Shown: positions 41,555 to 51,294 of the stretch, piece by piece
How positions within the stretch are numbered: position 1 is the stretch's first letter
Layout: each line of letters starts with the position of its first letter
Made by a program: the position numbers and the translations under genes
NCBI RefSeq assembly: GCF_023273895.1
Contig: NZ_CP096883.1
Span: forward strand, 1,798,001 to 1,862,000
Direction of reading: 5' to 3'
DNA from: Sphingobacterium sp. PCS056
GTDB lineage: Bacteria; Bacteroidota; Bacteroidia; Sphingobacteriales; Sphingobacteriaceae
Length of the DNA stretch: 64,000 nt
The notes under the pieces: generated by a model
What the model saw: only the letters and a program-made list of their open reading frames with translations
Told to the model about the DNA's origin: nothing
Databases searched by the model: none

Positions 41555-43096
41555 ATGGAAGATCAAGCATTATTTATTGAAAAAGTAATAGCATCCTATA
41601 ATCCTAAAGGTGCCTACATTTATTTAGGAGCCGGTATTTTAGAGGGGAATATCCTTGCTGATGCTCAAGTTAATTTAGCTTTAAAAATGATGAACCGCCA
41701 TGGTTTGATTGCTGGGGCAACGGGTACAGGTAAAACGCGAACCTTACAATTGATTGCTGAACAGTTGTCCGACAGTGGTGTTCCTGTTTTCATGTTGGAT
41801 GTCAAAGGTGACTTGTCAGGTCTAGCTCTAGAGGGCCAAACCAATCAAGCGCTGATCGATAGAGGTAATGCCGTTGGTGTTCCATTTCAGCCCGCTAGTT
41901 TTCCTGTTGAATTGTTTTCATTGACTGGGAATAAGGGAACCACTATGCGGATTAAAGTATCCGATGTTGGTCCGATTCTATTAGCACGAATTTTGGAATT
42001 GAATGATACGCAAACTGGAGTTTTAGCCGCAATATTTAAATATGCGCAAGATCACAATATGCCTTTAGTCGATTTTAATGATGTTAAAAAATTATTAAGT
42101 TATCTGGCCGATGGTCCAGGCAGTGAAGAGATTAAAGATGATTATGGTAAAATAAGTACATCAAGTTCTGGAACTATTTTACGTAAAATAGTGGCTATAG
42201 AGCAACAAGGAGTCGCGCATATATTTGGCGAGAAGGAATTTGATATCCGAGATTTGTTTCAAAAAGTAGATGGTAAGGGAGTTATAAGTTTATTGAATAT
42301 TTCGGATGTTCAAGACCAACCAGTGCTATTTTCAACTTTTTTATTAAGTATTTTAGCACAATTATTTAAAAATTTACCTGAGGTAGGAGACTTAGATAAA
42401 CCAAAATTGGTTTTCTTTTTTGATGAAGCTCACTTGCTGTTTAAAGATGCTTCAAAGACATTCATGACACAAGTCGAGCAAATTGTTAGATTGATTCGTT
42501 CCAAAGGGGTTGGTATTTTCTTCTGTACTCAATCTCCAACAGATGTTCCAGAATCTGTTTTAGCCCAATTGGGAAATCGTATTCAGCACGCGTTACGTGC
42601 TTTTACGCCAAATGACACCGAGAACTTAAGAAAGACCGTCAAGACTTATCCAAAATCGGATTTTTATGCAATTGATCAAATTCTGACATCATTGGGCACC
42701 GGGCAAGCATTGATTACGGTGTTAAATGATAAAGGAATTCCTACAGAAGTCGTGGCTACACATCTTGTACCCGCTCGAGCTGTAATGGGACCAGCAGATA
42801 CGACGACTTATGATGACCTCATAACGCGTTCAGATCTGTATACCAAATATCAGCAGCGCGAAGAGAATCGCTCCGCAGCAGAGATCATCGATGAGAAAAT
42901 GGAAATTGCTGCACATCAACAAGAGCAATTGACCCGTGCCAAAGAAGAAGAAAAGCGTTCAAAAAGCACTTCAAGAAGACAGACCCCATTAGAAGCTGCA
43001 CAGAAAACGGCAACAACAACCTTAGCTAGGGAAGGGGTCAAGCTGTTAGGAAAATTAGCAAGTGGTTTGTTAACAGCATTCTTTAAGAAAAAGTAA
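41555..43096 (+). CDS. HerA-like helicase domain protein (DUF853, YjgR type)
   Basis: A 513-residue P-loop ATPase of the HerA/FtsK superfamily. Walker A is GATGTGKT (G54-T61), Walker B KLVFFFDEAHLLF, and the later segment GVGIFFCTQSPTDVPESVLAQLGNRIQHALRAF is typical of DUF853. The C-terminal 80 residues are charged and coiled-coil-like (Gln/Glu/Lys rich). No NurA-type nuclease is adjacent, so this is the stand-alone bacterial form whose role is not established. It starts the plus-strand block and is followed by a nucleotidyltransferase gene. Confidence 0.9.
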   Translation: MEDQALFIEKVIASYNPKGAYIYLGAGILEGNILADAQVNLALKMMNRHGLIAGATGTGKTRTLQLIAEQLSDSGVPVFMLDVKGDLSGLALEGQTNQALIDRGNAVGVPFQPASFPVELFSLTGNKGTTMRIKVSDVGPILLARILELNDTQTGVLAAIFKYAQDHNMPLVDFNDVKKLLSYLADGPGSEEIKDDYGKISTSSSGTILRKIVAIEQQGVAHIFGEKEFDIRDLFQKVDGKGVISLLNISDVQDQPVLFSTFLLSILAQLFKNLPEVGDLDKPKLVFFFDEAHLLFKDASKTFMTQVEQIVRLIRSKGVGIFFCTQSPTDVPESVLAQLGNRIQHALRAFTPNDTENLRKTVKTYPKSDFYAIDQILTSLGTGQALITVLNDKGIPTEVVATHLVPARAVMGPADTTTYDDLITRSDLYTKYQQREENRSAAEIIDEKMEIAAHQQEQLTRAKEEEKRSKSTSRRQTPLEAAQKTATTTLAREGVKLLGKLASGLLTAFFKKK

Positions 43097-43151
43097 TCTA
43101 ATATGTATATATTTGCAAAAATTTAAACTAGAAACGACCTAGAAATTGGAT

Positions 43152-44063
43152 ATGAGTAAACCAACTTTATTAATTTTGGCAGCAGGTATGGCTAGCCGTT
43201 ACGGATCATTGAAACAGATCGATGCTTTTGGGCCTCACGGCGAAACTATTATTGATTATTCTATCTATGATGCTATCAATGCTGGGTTTGGCAAAGTAGT
43301 ATTTATAATTCGTGAAGAATTTTTAGATAAAATGAAAGAGGTCTTTGACGAAAAATTGAAAGGAAAGATCGAAGTAGATTATGCTTTCCAAGATTTTGAT
43401 TTGAAGAAATATGGCATTGACCGTGAAATAGAGCGTGCTAAACCTTGGGGTACTGCACATGCGGTATTGAGTGCTAAAAATAATGTCAATGAACCTTTTT
43501 GTGTAATCAATGCTGATGATTTTTATGGAACAGACTCCTACCAAAAAATGGCGAAATTCTTAACAACAGAAGTATCAGATGAGCAAATGGCGTTAATGGG
43601 ATTTCAAGTAGGCAATACGCTATCCGATTATGGTTATGTATCTAGAGGTGTTTGTGAAGTAAGTCCTTCTGGACATATGGAAAGTGTAACAGAACGCACT
43701 AAAATTTATTATAAAGAACTTGACGGTGAGAAAAAGATTGTCTTTGAAGAAGGCGATGTCATTACTGAATTGGATCCAAAAAGCCGTGTATCAATGAATT
43801 TTTGGGGTTTCACTCCTAAGGTTTTTGAAGTTGCTGAAGGTATGTTCAAAGATTTTGTTGAAAAAAATGCAGAAGACCCTAAATCCGAGTTTTTTATACC
43901 TTCTGTAGCAGATTATTTGGTGCAAACTAAGCAAGCCGATTTTAAAGTTATCCCGACATCATCAAAATGGTTCGGTGTTACCTATAAAGAAGATAAGGAA
44001 ATTGTACAGGCATCTATTTTAAAATTAATCGCCGATGGAGCTTATCCAGAAAAATTATTTTAA
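43152..44063 (+). CDS. NDP-sugar-type nucleotidyltransferase
   Basis: A 303-residue Rossmann-like nucleotidyltransferase. LLILAAGMASRYGSLKQIDAFGPHGETIIDYSIYDAINAG is the nucleotide-binding loop and substrate entry, and VINADDFYG carries the metal-binding Asp. Such enzymes activate sugar-1-phosphates or choline phosphate with NTP; the partner sugar is not evident. The ATG at 43152 is preferred over a TTG two codons upstream. It follows the HerA-like gene by 55 bases, and a terminator hairpin follows it. Confidence 0.88.
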   Translation: MSKPTLLILAAGMASRYGSLKQIDAFGPHGETIIDYSIYDAINAGFGKVVFIIREEFLDKMKEVFDEKLKGKIEVDYAFQDFDLKKYGIDREIERAKPWGTAHAVLSAKNNVNEPFCVINADDFYGTDSYQKMAKFLTTEVSDEQMALMGFQVGNTLSDYGYVSRGVCEVSPSGHMESVTERTKIYYKELDGEKKIVFEEGDVITELDPKSRVSMNFWGFTPKVFEVAEGMFKDFVEKNAEDPKSEFFIPSVADYLVQTKQADFKVIPTSSKWFGVTYKEDKEIVQASILKLIADGAYPEKLF

Positions 44064-44085
44064 GATATAATCATAGTATTTTCTT

Positions 44086-44118
44086 AAACCCGTCACATTT
44101 GTTACGGGTTTTTTTTAT
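44086..44118 (+). terminator. Terminator after the nucleotidyltransferase gene
   Basis: Stem AAACCCGT/ACGGGTTT (44086-44093 with 44104-44111) is followed by a run of T residues. Confidence 0.82.
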
Positions 44119-44169
44119 GTTTGAATAGTAGGAAGTATTTTCATCCTAGTATTCAAGTCCATTATAAAC

Positions 44170-44850
44170 ATGAAAAAAATATTGAAAGTGTTATTATATA
44201 TCCTAATCAGCATAATCGTGATCGTTTTTGTGTATTGGTTGTCAGAGCGCATTCTTTCACGCATAAGTGCACATAGGGAGCCCTCTATACTGCCGAAAGA
44301 GGTTGCCGTGTATATTATGTCCAATGGTGTTCATACTGATCTGGTAGTACCTGTTAGAACCAGTCAGATGGAGTGGTCCACGTTATTTCCCTTTCAAAAT
44401 AACAAGGCAAAAGAAACAGATTATAGTTATGTGGGAGTAGGCTGGGGTGATAAGGGTTTTTATTTAAATACTCCAGAATGGAAAGATTTAAAAGCTTCTA
44501 CTGCATTTGTTGCTGCAACTGGTATTGGCGAGACAGCACTTCACGTAACTTATCATAAAGAAATAACCGAAAGCGAGCTATGTTTTAAGTACATGATTGA
44601 TACGGTACAATATCAAACCCTTATTGATTTTGTGAAATCATCGTTGGAATATGATACTGAAAATAAACCCATTGTAATTAATACCAGTGCACAGTATGGA
44701 GATTCAGATGCTTTTTATGAAGCAAAGGGATCATATAGTATGTTTTACTCATGTAATACTTGGACAAATGAAGCCTTAAAAAAAGCAAATATGCCAGCAG
44801 GTATTTGGGCAACATTAGACAAAGGGATATTGAGTCATTACAAAAAGTAA
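44170..44850 (+). CDS. TIGR02117 / DUF2459 family protein
   Basis: A 226-residue protein with an N-terminal TM anchor (about residues 5-24, VLLYILISIIVIVFVYWL). The soluble part outside the membrane has VAVYIMSNGVHTDLVVPV (with His), VGVGWGDKGFYLNTPEW and the late FYSCNTWTNEALKKA (Cys). These match DUF2459, first named for a urease-region protein. The ordered His and Cys, together with the W-G-D-x-x-F-Y pattern, suggest a papain-like or NlpC/P60-like fold. Catalysis is inferred, not known. Single gene between two terminators. Confidence 0.85.
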   Translation: MKKILKVLLYILISIIVIVFVYWLSERILSRISAHREPSILPKEVAVYIMSNGVHTDLVVPVRTSQMEWSTLFPFQNNKAKETDYSYVGVGWGDKGFYLNTPEWKDLKASTAFVAATGIGETALHVTYHKEITESELCFKYMIDTVQYQTLIDFVKSSLEYDTENKPIVINTSAQYGDSDAFYEAKGSYSMFYSCNTWTNEALKKANMPAGIWATLDKGILSHYKK

Positions 44851-44972
44851 TCGTATCGATCTAAAGACCATTTGGCAGTTGGCTGAAACCTCTATGGTCG
44901 TGCTGTAATATCAGATATTGATAGATGTATATTCCAGTAGAACAAAAGTATGGTTTTGATAAAATAAGTGAA

Positions 44973-45006
44973 AAAAAAGCCCGAAGACAAATCTTCGAGC
45001 TTTTTT
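44973..45006 (-). terminator. Terminator after dnaK
   Basis: An A-run and AGC-C-CGAAGA pair with TCTTCG-A-GCT and a T-run (44973-44987 with 44992-45006), 18 bases past the minus-strand dnaK stop. Confidence 0.85.
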
Positions 45007-45024
45007 ATTTGAGGAGGAGTTAGA

Positions 45025-46926
45025 TTACTTAACTTCTTCGTATTCTACGTCAGTTACATCATCACCACCTTGGTTACCTTTGTTAGCTTGACCAGCATCA
45101 CCTTGAGGTTGTGAACCGCCTTGTGAAGCAGCATACATCTCTTCAGAAGCAGCATTCCAAGCATTGTTTACTTCCGCAGAAGCTGAATCGATATCAGCAA
45201 AACTTCTTGCTTCAAAAGCAGCTTTCAATTTTACTAAACCAGCTTCGATAGCCGCTTTTTTATCTGCTGAAATTTTATCTCCGTATTCTTTTAATTGTTT
45301 TTCAGTTGAGAAAATCAAAGCATCAGCACCATTGATTTTGTCTGCTTCTTCTTTCATTTTTTGATCTGCTTCAGCATTTGCTTCAGCTTCCTCTTTCATT
45401 TTTTTGATTTCTTCGTCAGATAAACCAGATGAAGCTTCGATACGAATATTTTGCTCTTTTCCAGTTGCTTTATCTTTAGCAGAAACTTTGATGATACCAT
45501 TTGCATCGATGTCAAATGTTACTTCAATTTGAGGAACACCACGAGGAGCTGAAGGGATATCATTTAAGTGGAAACGGCCAATCGTACGGTTTTGAGCTGC
45601 CATTGGACGCTCACCTTGTAAGATGTGGATTTCAACAGATGGTTGATTATCAGAAGCAGTTGAAAACGTTTCCGACTTTTTAGTAGGAATAGTTGTATTT
45701 GCTTCAATTAACTTAGTCATTACACCACCCATAGTTTCGATACCCAATGATAAAGGAGTAACGTCTAATAATAATACGTCTTTCACTTCACCAGTTAATA
45801 CACCACCTTGGATAGCAGCACCTAATGCAACAACTTCATCAGGGTTAACACCTTTAGAAGGCTCTTTTCCGAAGAATGCTTTTACTGCATCAACGATTGC
45901 AGGGATACGTGTAGAACCACCAACTAAGATGATCTCATCGATATCACCTGTACTGAATCCAGCATTTTTCAATGCAGAACGACAAGGATCGATTGTGCGT
46001 TTGATCAAGTCAGCAGCTAAGCTCTCAAATTTAGCACGTGATAAAGGACGAACTAAGTGTTTCGGTCCTGTTGCATCAGCAGTGATGTATGGCAAATTGA
46101 TTTCAGTCGAAGTTGTGCTTGATAACTCAATTTTAGCTTTCTCAGCAGCTTCTTTCAAACGTTGCAACGCCATTGGATCTTTTTTCAAGTCAAAGCCATT
46201 GTTTTCGTTTTTAAACTCATCATTCAACCAGTTGATGATTACGTTATCAAAGTCATCACCACCTAAGTGAGTATCACCGTCAGTAGATTTTACTTCAAAT
46301 ACACCATCACCTAATTCTAATACAGAAACGTCATGTGTACCACCACCACAGTCAAAAACAACAATTTTCATGTCTTTGTGTGCTTTATCTAGACCGTAAG
46401 CTAAAGCTGCAGCTGTTGGCTCGTTGATGATACGTTTAACTGTTAGACCAGCGATTTCACCAGCTTCTTTAGTTGCTTGGCGTTGTGCATCATTAAAGTA
46501 TGCAGGTACTGTAATAACAGCTTCAGTTACTTCTTGACCTAAGAAATCTTCTGCAGTTTTCTTCATTTTTTGAAGAATCATAGCCGAAATTTCTTGAGGC
46601 GTATATTTACGGTCGTCAATTTCTACACGAGGTGTATTATTGTCGCCTTTTACTACATTGTAAGGTACATGTTGCGCTTCTTTTACAGACTCATCATATG
46701 ATAAACCCATAAAGCGTTTAATAGAATAAATAGTTTTAGTTGGGTTTGTGATCGCTTGACGTTTTGCTGGATCACCAACCTTACGTTCTCCACCTTCAAC
46801 AAAAGCAACGATAGAAGGAGTTGTACGTTTACCTTCATTGTTAGCAATAACTACCGGCTCGTTACCTTCCATTACAGCAACACATGAATTGGTCGTACCT
46901 AAGTCGATTCCTATTATTTTAGACAT
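45025..46926 (-). CDS. dnaK: Molecular chaperone DnaK (Hsp70)
   Basis: A 633-residue Hsp70. [18 protein letters not shown] opens the ATPase domain, with [19 protein letters not shown] (a common Thr/His variant of the usual GGGTFDVS) and [13 protein letters not shown]. The substrate-binding domain includes [20 protein letters not shown] and the linker DVLLLDV. The C-terminal tail [25 protein letters not shown] ends in the DnaJ-interacting EEVK-type motif. Neither dnaJ nor grpE is in the window. It is divergent from a thioredoxin-like gene across a 211-base region with palindromes and a -24/-12-like element. Confidence 0.98.
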   Translation of the reverse strand: MSKIIGIDLGTTNSCVAVMEGNEPVVIANNEGKRTTPSIVAFVEGGERKVGDPAKRQAITNPTKTIYSIKRFMGLSYDESVKEAQHVPYNVVKGDNNTPRVEIDDRKYTPQEISAMILQKMKKTAEDFLGQEVTEAVITVPAYFNDAQRQATKEAGEIAGLTVKRIINEPTAAALAYGLDKAHKDMKIVVFDCGGGTHDVSVLELGDGVFEVKSTDGDTHLGGDDFDNVIINWLNDEFKNENNGFDLKKDPMALQRLKEAAEKAKIELSSTTSTEINLPYITADATGPKHLVRPLSRAKFESLAADLIKRTIDPCRSALKNAGFSTGDIDEIILVGGSTRIPAIVDAVKAFFGKEPSKGVNPDEVVALGAAIQGGVLTGEVKDVLLLDVTPLSLGIETMGGVMTKLIEANTTIPTKKSETFSTASDNQPSVEIHILQGERPMAAQNRTIGRFHLNDIPSAPRGVPQIEVTFDIDANGIIKVSAKDKATGKEQNIRIEASSGLSDEEIKKMKEEAEANAEADQKMKEEADKINGADALIFSTEKQLKEYGDKISADKKAAIEAGLVKLKAAFEARSFADIDSASAEVNNAWNAASEEMYAASQGGSQPQGDAGQANKGNQGGDDVTDVEYEEVK

Positions 46927-46972
46927 ATTATATATATTTATTTTTTACTAATCTGTTTGTATATCTACCCTA

Positions 46973-46988
46973 ATCAACCCTTGTGCCA
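46973..46988 (-). promoter_or_regulatory. Candidate dnaK promoter resembling a sigma-54 -24/-12 element
   Basis: TGGCAC-AAGGG-TTGAT on the minus strand is close to TGGCAC-N5-TTGC(A/T), differing at the -12 C. It would place the transcript start near 46961, about 35 bases before the dnaK ATG. No TAnnTTTG element stands in a better place. The assignment is tentative. Confidence 0.35.
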
Positions 46989-47042
46989 ATCATTTTGTTT
47001 GCATGAAATTGGATGAAATTAGTAATGTAACGTCAGTATTGG

Positions 47043-47055
47043 TGACAAACTGTCA
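47043..47055. promoter_or_regulatory. Inverted repeat TGACA-AAC-TGTCA between dnaK and a thioredoxin-like gene
   Basis: Perfect 5-base arms around a 3-base spacer. A similar but imperfect TGGCA...TTGTCA stands at about 47092-47107, closer to the plus-strand gene. Both could bind a stress regulator. The CIRCE element of HrcA is not present. Confidence 0.4.
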
Positions 47056-47137
47056 TTTCTGTGTTTATTTATTATGTCTGAATTGTACAAATGGCAAAAT
47101 TTTGTCATATTGTGTTCCTAAATAAAAAAGCTATTTT

Positions 47138-47689
47138 ATGCAGTTCGACGAATACATATCTTATTTTCAAACCATATTAGATGATCCACAGCAATATGAA
47201 GTTTATCAAGATGAAGAAATTTTAAGCTATACGAAGCTAAATTGGTCACGTATGAACCGTTGGTTGAAAAAATTCCAGCCAAATGCTGAAACCACTTCTT
47301 TTATAAATGGAATATCAATCAAGCAACATTGGATTTTGATTACAGAACCTTGGTGTGGAGATGCAGCACATTCTGTACCCATGATTTACCAGTTGGTCAA
47401 AAACAATCCAGCTATTGTATTGGATATTCAGCTCCGTGATTCGGAACCTTATATCATTGAACAATACTTGACCAATGGTGGCAAATCTATTCCTAAATTA
47501 ATCATTCGCAACGAACAAGATGAAGATATTGCCGTTTGGGGGCCACGCCCTCAAGGTTGTACAGATTTATTTGTTATGATGAAGGAGAAGGGAGCTGAAT
47601 TTCATGAGATAAAAGAAGAAATTCAAAAATGGTATAATCATGATAAAGGAGTTGCTATACAACAAGAAATAGTAAGCCTACTATCCTGA
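47138..47689 (+). CDS. Thioredoxin-family protein with a single active-site cysteine
   Basis: A 183-residue thioredoxin-fold protein without signal peptide, so cytoplasmic. The active-site position reads TEPWCGDAAHS: C73 is kept, but the second Cys of CxxC is replaced by A76. A cis-Pro segment (KSIPKLIIRN, about 116-125) follows. One more Cys (PQGCTD) lies later. The long helical N-terminal extension (about 60 residues) is typical of a Bacteroidota thioredoxin-like subfamily. A monothiol site argues against simple disulfide reduction. It is divergent from dnaK and may share regulation with it. Confidence 0.85.
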   Translation: MQFDEYISYFQTILDDPQQYEVYQDEEILSYTKLNWSRMNRWLKKFQPNAETTSFINGISIKQHWILITEPWCGDAAHSVPMIYQLVKNNPAIVLDIQLRDSEPYIIEQYLTNGGKSIPKLIIRNEQDEDIAVWGPRPQGCTDLFVMMKEKGAEFHEIKEEIQKWYNHDKGVAIQQEIVSLLS

Positions 47690-47691
47690 TA

Positions 47692-47740
47692 AATATTAGA
47701 ACAGATGATTTAGTAGATAATCTGTTCTAATATTTGTCTT
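47692..47740 (+). terminator. Terminator overlapping the 3' end of the GLPGLI gene
   Basis: A 14-bp perfect stem (47692-47705 with 47721-47734) is followed by a T-rich stretch. It serves the plus-strand thioredoxin-like gene, yet its right arm lies inside the last codons of the convergent GLPGLI gene. Confidence 0.7.
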
Positions 47741-48606
47741 TTTTGCTCAGATTCATTTCCTCCTCTACCTCTAAATATACTGCCAGAAAGCAATTTGAAA
47801 AAATCATTAGCCGTCATTTCTTTCGCTTTTTTATCTCTCCACGAATTTGAAATTTCATCATTCGTAAACTTGACTTCTGTAGCCCAGTAATTAATATGCA
47901 TTTCAGGAATTACAAGTCCTAATATCATACCAGGCAATCCATTAGTTAAAACAGGACCTGCAGAAATTGGAATCTCTTCCGAATAAAATGCAATAAGATA
48001 TAATGAATCTTTTGTTGCTCCGTTGACACGTCTACACTCGTAACCAGCAATGGTTCTAAACTCATCCGTAAATCGCCAAGTAACTTGTTGAAGACTGTCC
48101 TTGATCAGGATTTTTTCATCTATTTGTAATTGGACCTCCGAAGTTCTGGATCTGAGATTTTGAACATATATTTTCTCACCCATCTTATTATTTACTCTCA
48201 TCATTCCCCCCATACGATTTCCTCCATTATTATTTCTTTGCGAGCCACCTGCACCTGCACCTCCGCGAGAACCTCCCCCTGAGGAACGACCACCTTTTGT
48301 AATACCAGGAGCTGTCATTGTTGATTTTACTGGTGTACTCGTATCGCTAGGAGACATGACAGTTTGATTCTCATCAAATTGTAATACGAAGTTTGAGGTC
48401 GAACTTTCAGGCATCTCATCGATATTTCCCATATACATCATACCCCTATTATTACCTCCATATTTTGCCATTATATCTCGCATTCGTGCTTTTGTATACA
48501 CGACTTTCTCATATTGGATGCTACCTTTCGTTGCAAAATATGCATGCTGGGCAAATGAGTTCATCCCGCTTAATAAAAGCATAAAACCTATTAATAATCT
48601 AGTCAT
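47710..48606 (-). CDS. GLPGLI family protein
   Basis: A 298-residue secreted protein: signal peptide at about residues 1-19 (LLIGFMLLLSGMNSFAQ) and the family-naming motif GLPGMILGLVIP near residues 223-234. A Gly/Ser/Asn/Arg-rich low-complexity insert lies at about 100-135. GLPGLI proteins are Bacteroidota envelope proteins with no known biochemical role, often encoded beside TonB-type outer membrane proteins. Here its start overlaps the end of such a gene by 8 bases, so the pair is co-transcribed and probably acts together at the outer membrane. Confidence 0.9.
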   Translation of the reverse strand: MTRLLIGFMLLLSGMNSFAQHAYFATKGSIQYEKVVYTKARMRDIMAKYGGNNRGMMYMGNIDEMPESSTSNFVLQFDENQTVMSPSDTSTPVKSTMTAPGITKGGRSSGGGSRGGAGAGGSQRNNNGGNRMGGMMRVNNKMGEKIYVQNLRSRTSEVQLQIDEKILIKDSLQQVTWRFTDEFRTIAGYECRRVNGATKDSLYLIAFYSEEIPISAGPVLTNGLPGMILGLVIPEMHINYWATEVKFTNDEISNSWRDKKAKEMTANDFFKLLSGSIFRGRGGNESEQKRQILEQIIY

Positions 48607-51271
48607 TTTTCTTTCCTAAGTTTTTGTTAAAATCCCATTTCAATCCGACCATGAAGTATTGCGTTAAGAGCTGTTGCTGTGATTCAGAAAAATTACTGCT
48701 ATCAAATGATCGATTAATAGTATTAAATGTTTTAAAAATATCAAAAGCTTTTAAACTCAATTGAAGATTATTGCTCATCAATTTTTTATTTAATTCGAGG
48801 TTCATATAAAATTGGTGAATAGCCTTTGTGAACACTTTATTTTTACCTGTATAACCATAGTTAACCACCTGCACTAAATCAAATTTGTAAGGGAGGAAAT
48901 ATTTAATATCAGCATTAAAATTAGTTCTTAAGCTGTTGTTATTTAATTCAGGTTTTAAAAGAGTTTCTTGTCGGTCGATGCCGATATTACTAAAAAAGTT
49001 GAAATCAATCACTTTAGAATTTTGTTTATTTAATCCAAAGCCTATACTCGCATTGTAATTTTTAGAATTGTTTAATTCACCATTGATAAAATCGTAACTA
49101 TTACCATAACTTAGATTTGCATTGGGATTGAACTGAAGTAAATTATTGAATATTGGCTTGCTATACCCTGAATAAACTCGCGCAGACCAATTGACTTTAT
49201 CACTAATATTTACATAATTACTAGTCGTAACACCAAGTGTATCGAGCACCCTTTTGTTTGCAATCGGGTTATGAGTAGTACTAATTCCTGCATTAATATT
49301 GAAACTAGAACTTCTTAAAATACTAAAACTGTTGAAATTGAAGTTATAAGAATTTTCGGTCGATTTTTTTAAATCAGGATTTCCCAATTGTATAAATAAT
49401 GGATTCGTTAATGGTTGTAAAGATTGCAATTGTCCAAACGTTGGAATCTTATTAGATGTACTGTAACTGACCATCAAATTTTTATTTAATGTTAATTTAT
49501 AATTGATGTTCATATTTAGGTTATTATCCCAAAAGTTACGCTTTAGGTCAATATCGCGATATGTATCGATTAATTTTTGATTTTTATAGCTTATCGTATT
49601 TGAAATAGTGACGTTTATTTTGTCTTTAAGATTATAGTTTATTTGAATATTAGCCCCTTGATTGAAATTTCTATTTTCTTCATTTTTTGAATATAGAGAA
49701 TCCAATTTGGTGTATTTTCCCAATTCATCTATATTAGACGAATTATTAAGACTTTTGGAAATATTGGTATTCATCGTATACCCTAAGGTCAAATATAGAT
49801 CCTGAAACACTTTTTCATTAAGATTTAAAGAAGCACCGATTCGATTGCTGGTGCTGGAGTTAACACGCTGCTGATCCAGCACCACGCTATCAACTACGTT
49901 TTCTTTATAATAATTTGTCGTAGAGTTTACCTGTGCAATAGATTTGTTTTGCGATATCTGGGTATTGAACTGTGCATTTAACGATCTACCGTTGTTATTT
50001 AATCTTCTTCTATAATTAATGCGAAAATCCGCGTTATCGTTATTGCCATTAGAATTATTTCTTTCTTTAAAAGTATTTGTTAGCGTAGTATCGTTATTCG
50101 TTATAGTGCGATTTGAGGTACTTTTACTTTGAGAATTTGATTTACCCGCATTGAATTGAACATCCAAATTCTGGATAGAATCAATTTTGAATCGAACTTG
50201 TGTTCGGAAATTATTATTTTTAGTATCATCATCTGAAGTGCTGTAGCCCGTAGTTTCTCGCGTTTTATCTGGAAAAATCTCTTTACTGTAGGATTGCCTC
50301 TCATTAGAAGCGCTATTATTATTAAAATTGTAACTAGAGTTTAAGGACAATCTTTTCTTTAAAAACACGTTATCATAATTAATACCAATATTTTTGTATT
50401 CTGGTTTGCCTTGTATGCTCGAATTGGATCTGATTCGAGAATCATTTCCGCCACCCATGTTATTCCAATTGCCAGTCAATCCGATACGTTCCGTCCTGTT
50501 GAATTTAGCAGCAAATAGTGCTGCGTCAAATAAACCTTTTGTTCCTAGAGCAGCATTTGCATTTCCAAAAATTCCCTTTCGCGCTTCCTCTTTCAGTACT
50601 ACATTGACGGTTTTGATACGTACTCCATCATCAACTCCAGTTAATTCAGCCTCATCAGATTTTTTCTCGTATACCTGTACTTTGTCAATAGCATCTGCTC
50701 TAACATTGCGAATCGCAATTTTAGGGTCATAACCAAAAAATTCTTCACCATCTATCAATACCTTTGATACGGTTTTCCCTTGAGCAGTAATAGTTCCGTC
50801 CGAAGACACAGTCATTCCCGGTAATCTTCTTAATAAATCTTCAAGCTTGGCATTTTTTTCAGTTTCAAAACTACCCGCATTATACTCTATCGTATCACCC
50901 TTTATTTTTATAGGTAGTTTTTGTGTGATTACAACTTCCTCAAGAACATGGGCTCTAGAACTGATTTTAATATCATGTAAATCTATCTTTGTATCTTCTA
51001 CAGTGATGAGGTCACTAAATAGTTCAAATTTTGGATAAGTTACAAGTACGCGATAATTACCTTTTTCTAGAGGTTGAATAGAAAAGTTGCCTTCCTCATT
51101 TGTACGAGTAAATACTTTTAATATAGAATCCTGTGCAGATAGTAAAATCACAGAAGCATTCATGAGGGGTTTGTTTTCACCTTTATCTAAGACCTTACCT
51201 TTAATAGAGGATTGACCATAGCTCAATGTTGTACAAAAAAATAAAACCAGAAAAAGTATCCTGTTCATCAT
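48599..51271 (-). CDS. TonB-dependent-receptor-like outer membrane beta-barrel protein
   Basis: An 890-residue outer membrane protein. Signal peptide at residues about 1-19, then a carboxypeptidase-regulatory-like beta domain (SSIKGKVLDKGENKPLMNASVILLS, about 21-100). A plug-like domain follows (about 105-230: LPGMTVSSDGTITAQGKTVSKVLIDGEEFFGYD). The remaining 650 residues are a large Asn/Ser-rich barrel. This layout matches the Bacteroidota OMP_b-brl_3 group rather than SusC. No SusD is adjacent; the partner is the overlapping GLPGLI gene. The cargo is unknown. Confidence 0.88.
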   Translation of the reverse strand: MMNRILFLVLFFCTTLSYGQSSIKGKVLDKGENKPLMNASVILLSAQDSILKVFTRTNEEGNFSIQPLEKGNYRVLVTYPKFELFSDLITVEDTKIDLHDIKISSRAHVLEEVVITQKLPIKIKGDTIEYNAGSFETEKNAKLEDLLRRLPGMTVSSDGTITAQGKTVSKVLIDGEEFFGYDPKIAIRNVRADAIDKVQVYEKKSDEAELTGVDDGVRIKTVNVVLKEEARKGIFGNANAALGTKGLFDAALFAAKFNRTERIGLTGNWNNMGGGNDSRIRSNSSIQGKPEYKNIGINYDNVFLKKRLSLNSSYNFNNNSASNERQSYSKEIFPDKTRETTGYSTSDDDTKNNNFRTQVRFKIDSIQNLDVQFNAGKSNSQSKSTSNRTITNNDTTLTNTFKERNNSNGNNDNADFRINYRRRLNNNGRSLNAQFNTQISQNKSIAQVNSTTNYYKENVVDSVVLDQQRVNSSTSNRIGASLNLNEKVFQDLYLTLGYTMNTNISKSLNNSSNIDELGKYTKLDSLYSKNEENRNFNQGANIQINYNLKDKINVTISNTISYKNQKLIDTYRDIDLKRNFWDNNLNMNINYKLTLNKNLMVSYSTSNKIPTFGQLQSLQPLTNPLFIQLGNPDLKKSTENSYNFNFNSFSILRSSSFNINAGISTTHNPIANKRVLDTLGVTTSNYVNISDKVNWSARVYSGYSKPIFNNLLQFNPNANLSYGNSYDFINGELNNSKNYNASIGFGLNKQNSKVIDFNFFSNIGIDRQETLLKPELNNNSLRTNFNADIKYFLPYKFDLVQVVNYGYTGKNKVFTKAIHQFYMNLELNKKLMSNNLQLSLKAFDIFKTFNTINRSFDSSNFSESQQQLLTQYFMVGLKWDFNKNLGKKND

Positions 51272-51294
51272 AGTATTTAGGTGAAGTTATGTCG

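Noticed and set aside
45929..46270. 113-codon plus-strand open frame within dnaK
   Set aside because: It is antisense to a highly conserved dnaK region, and the product has no recognisable features. It is a codon-bias shadow.
50394..50732. 112-codon plus-strand frame inside the outer membrane barrel gene
   Set aside because: It is antisense to the plug/barrel coding region, with no start context. Treated as a shadow.
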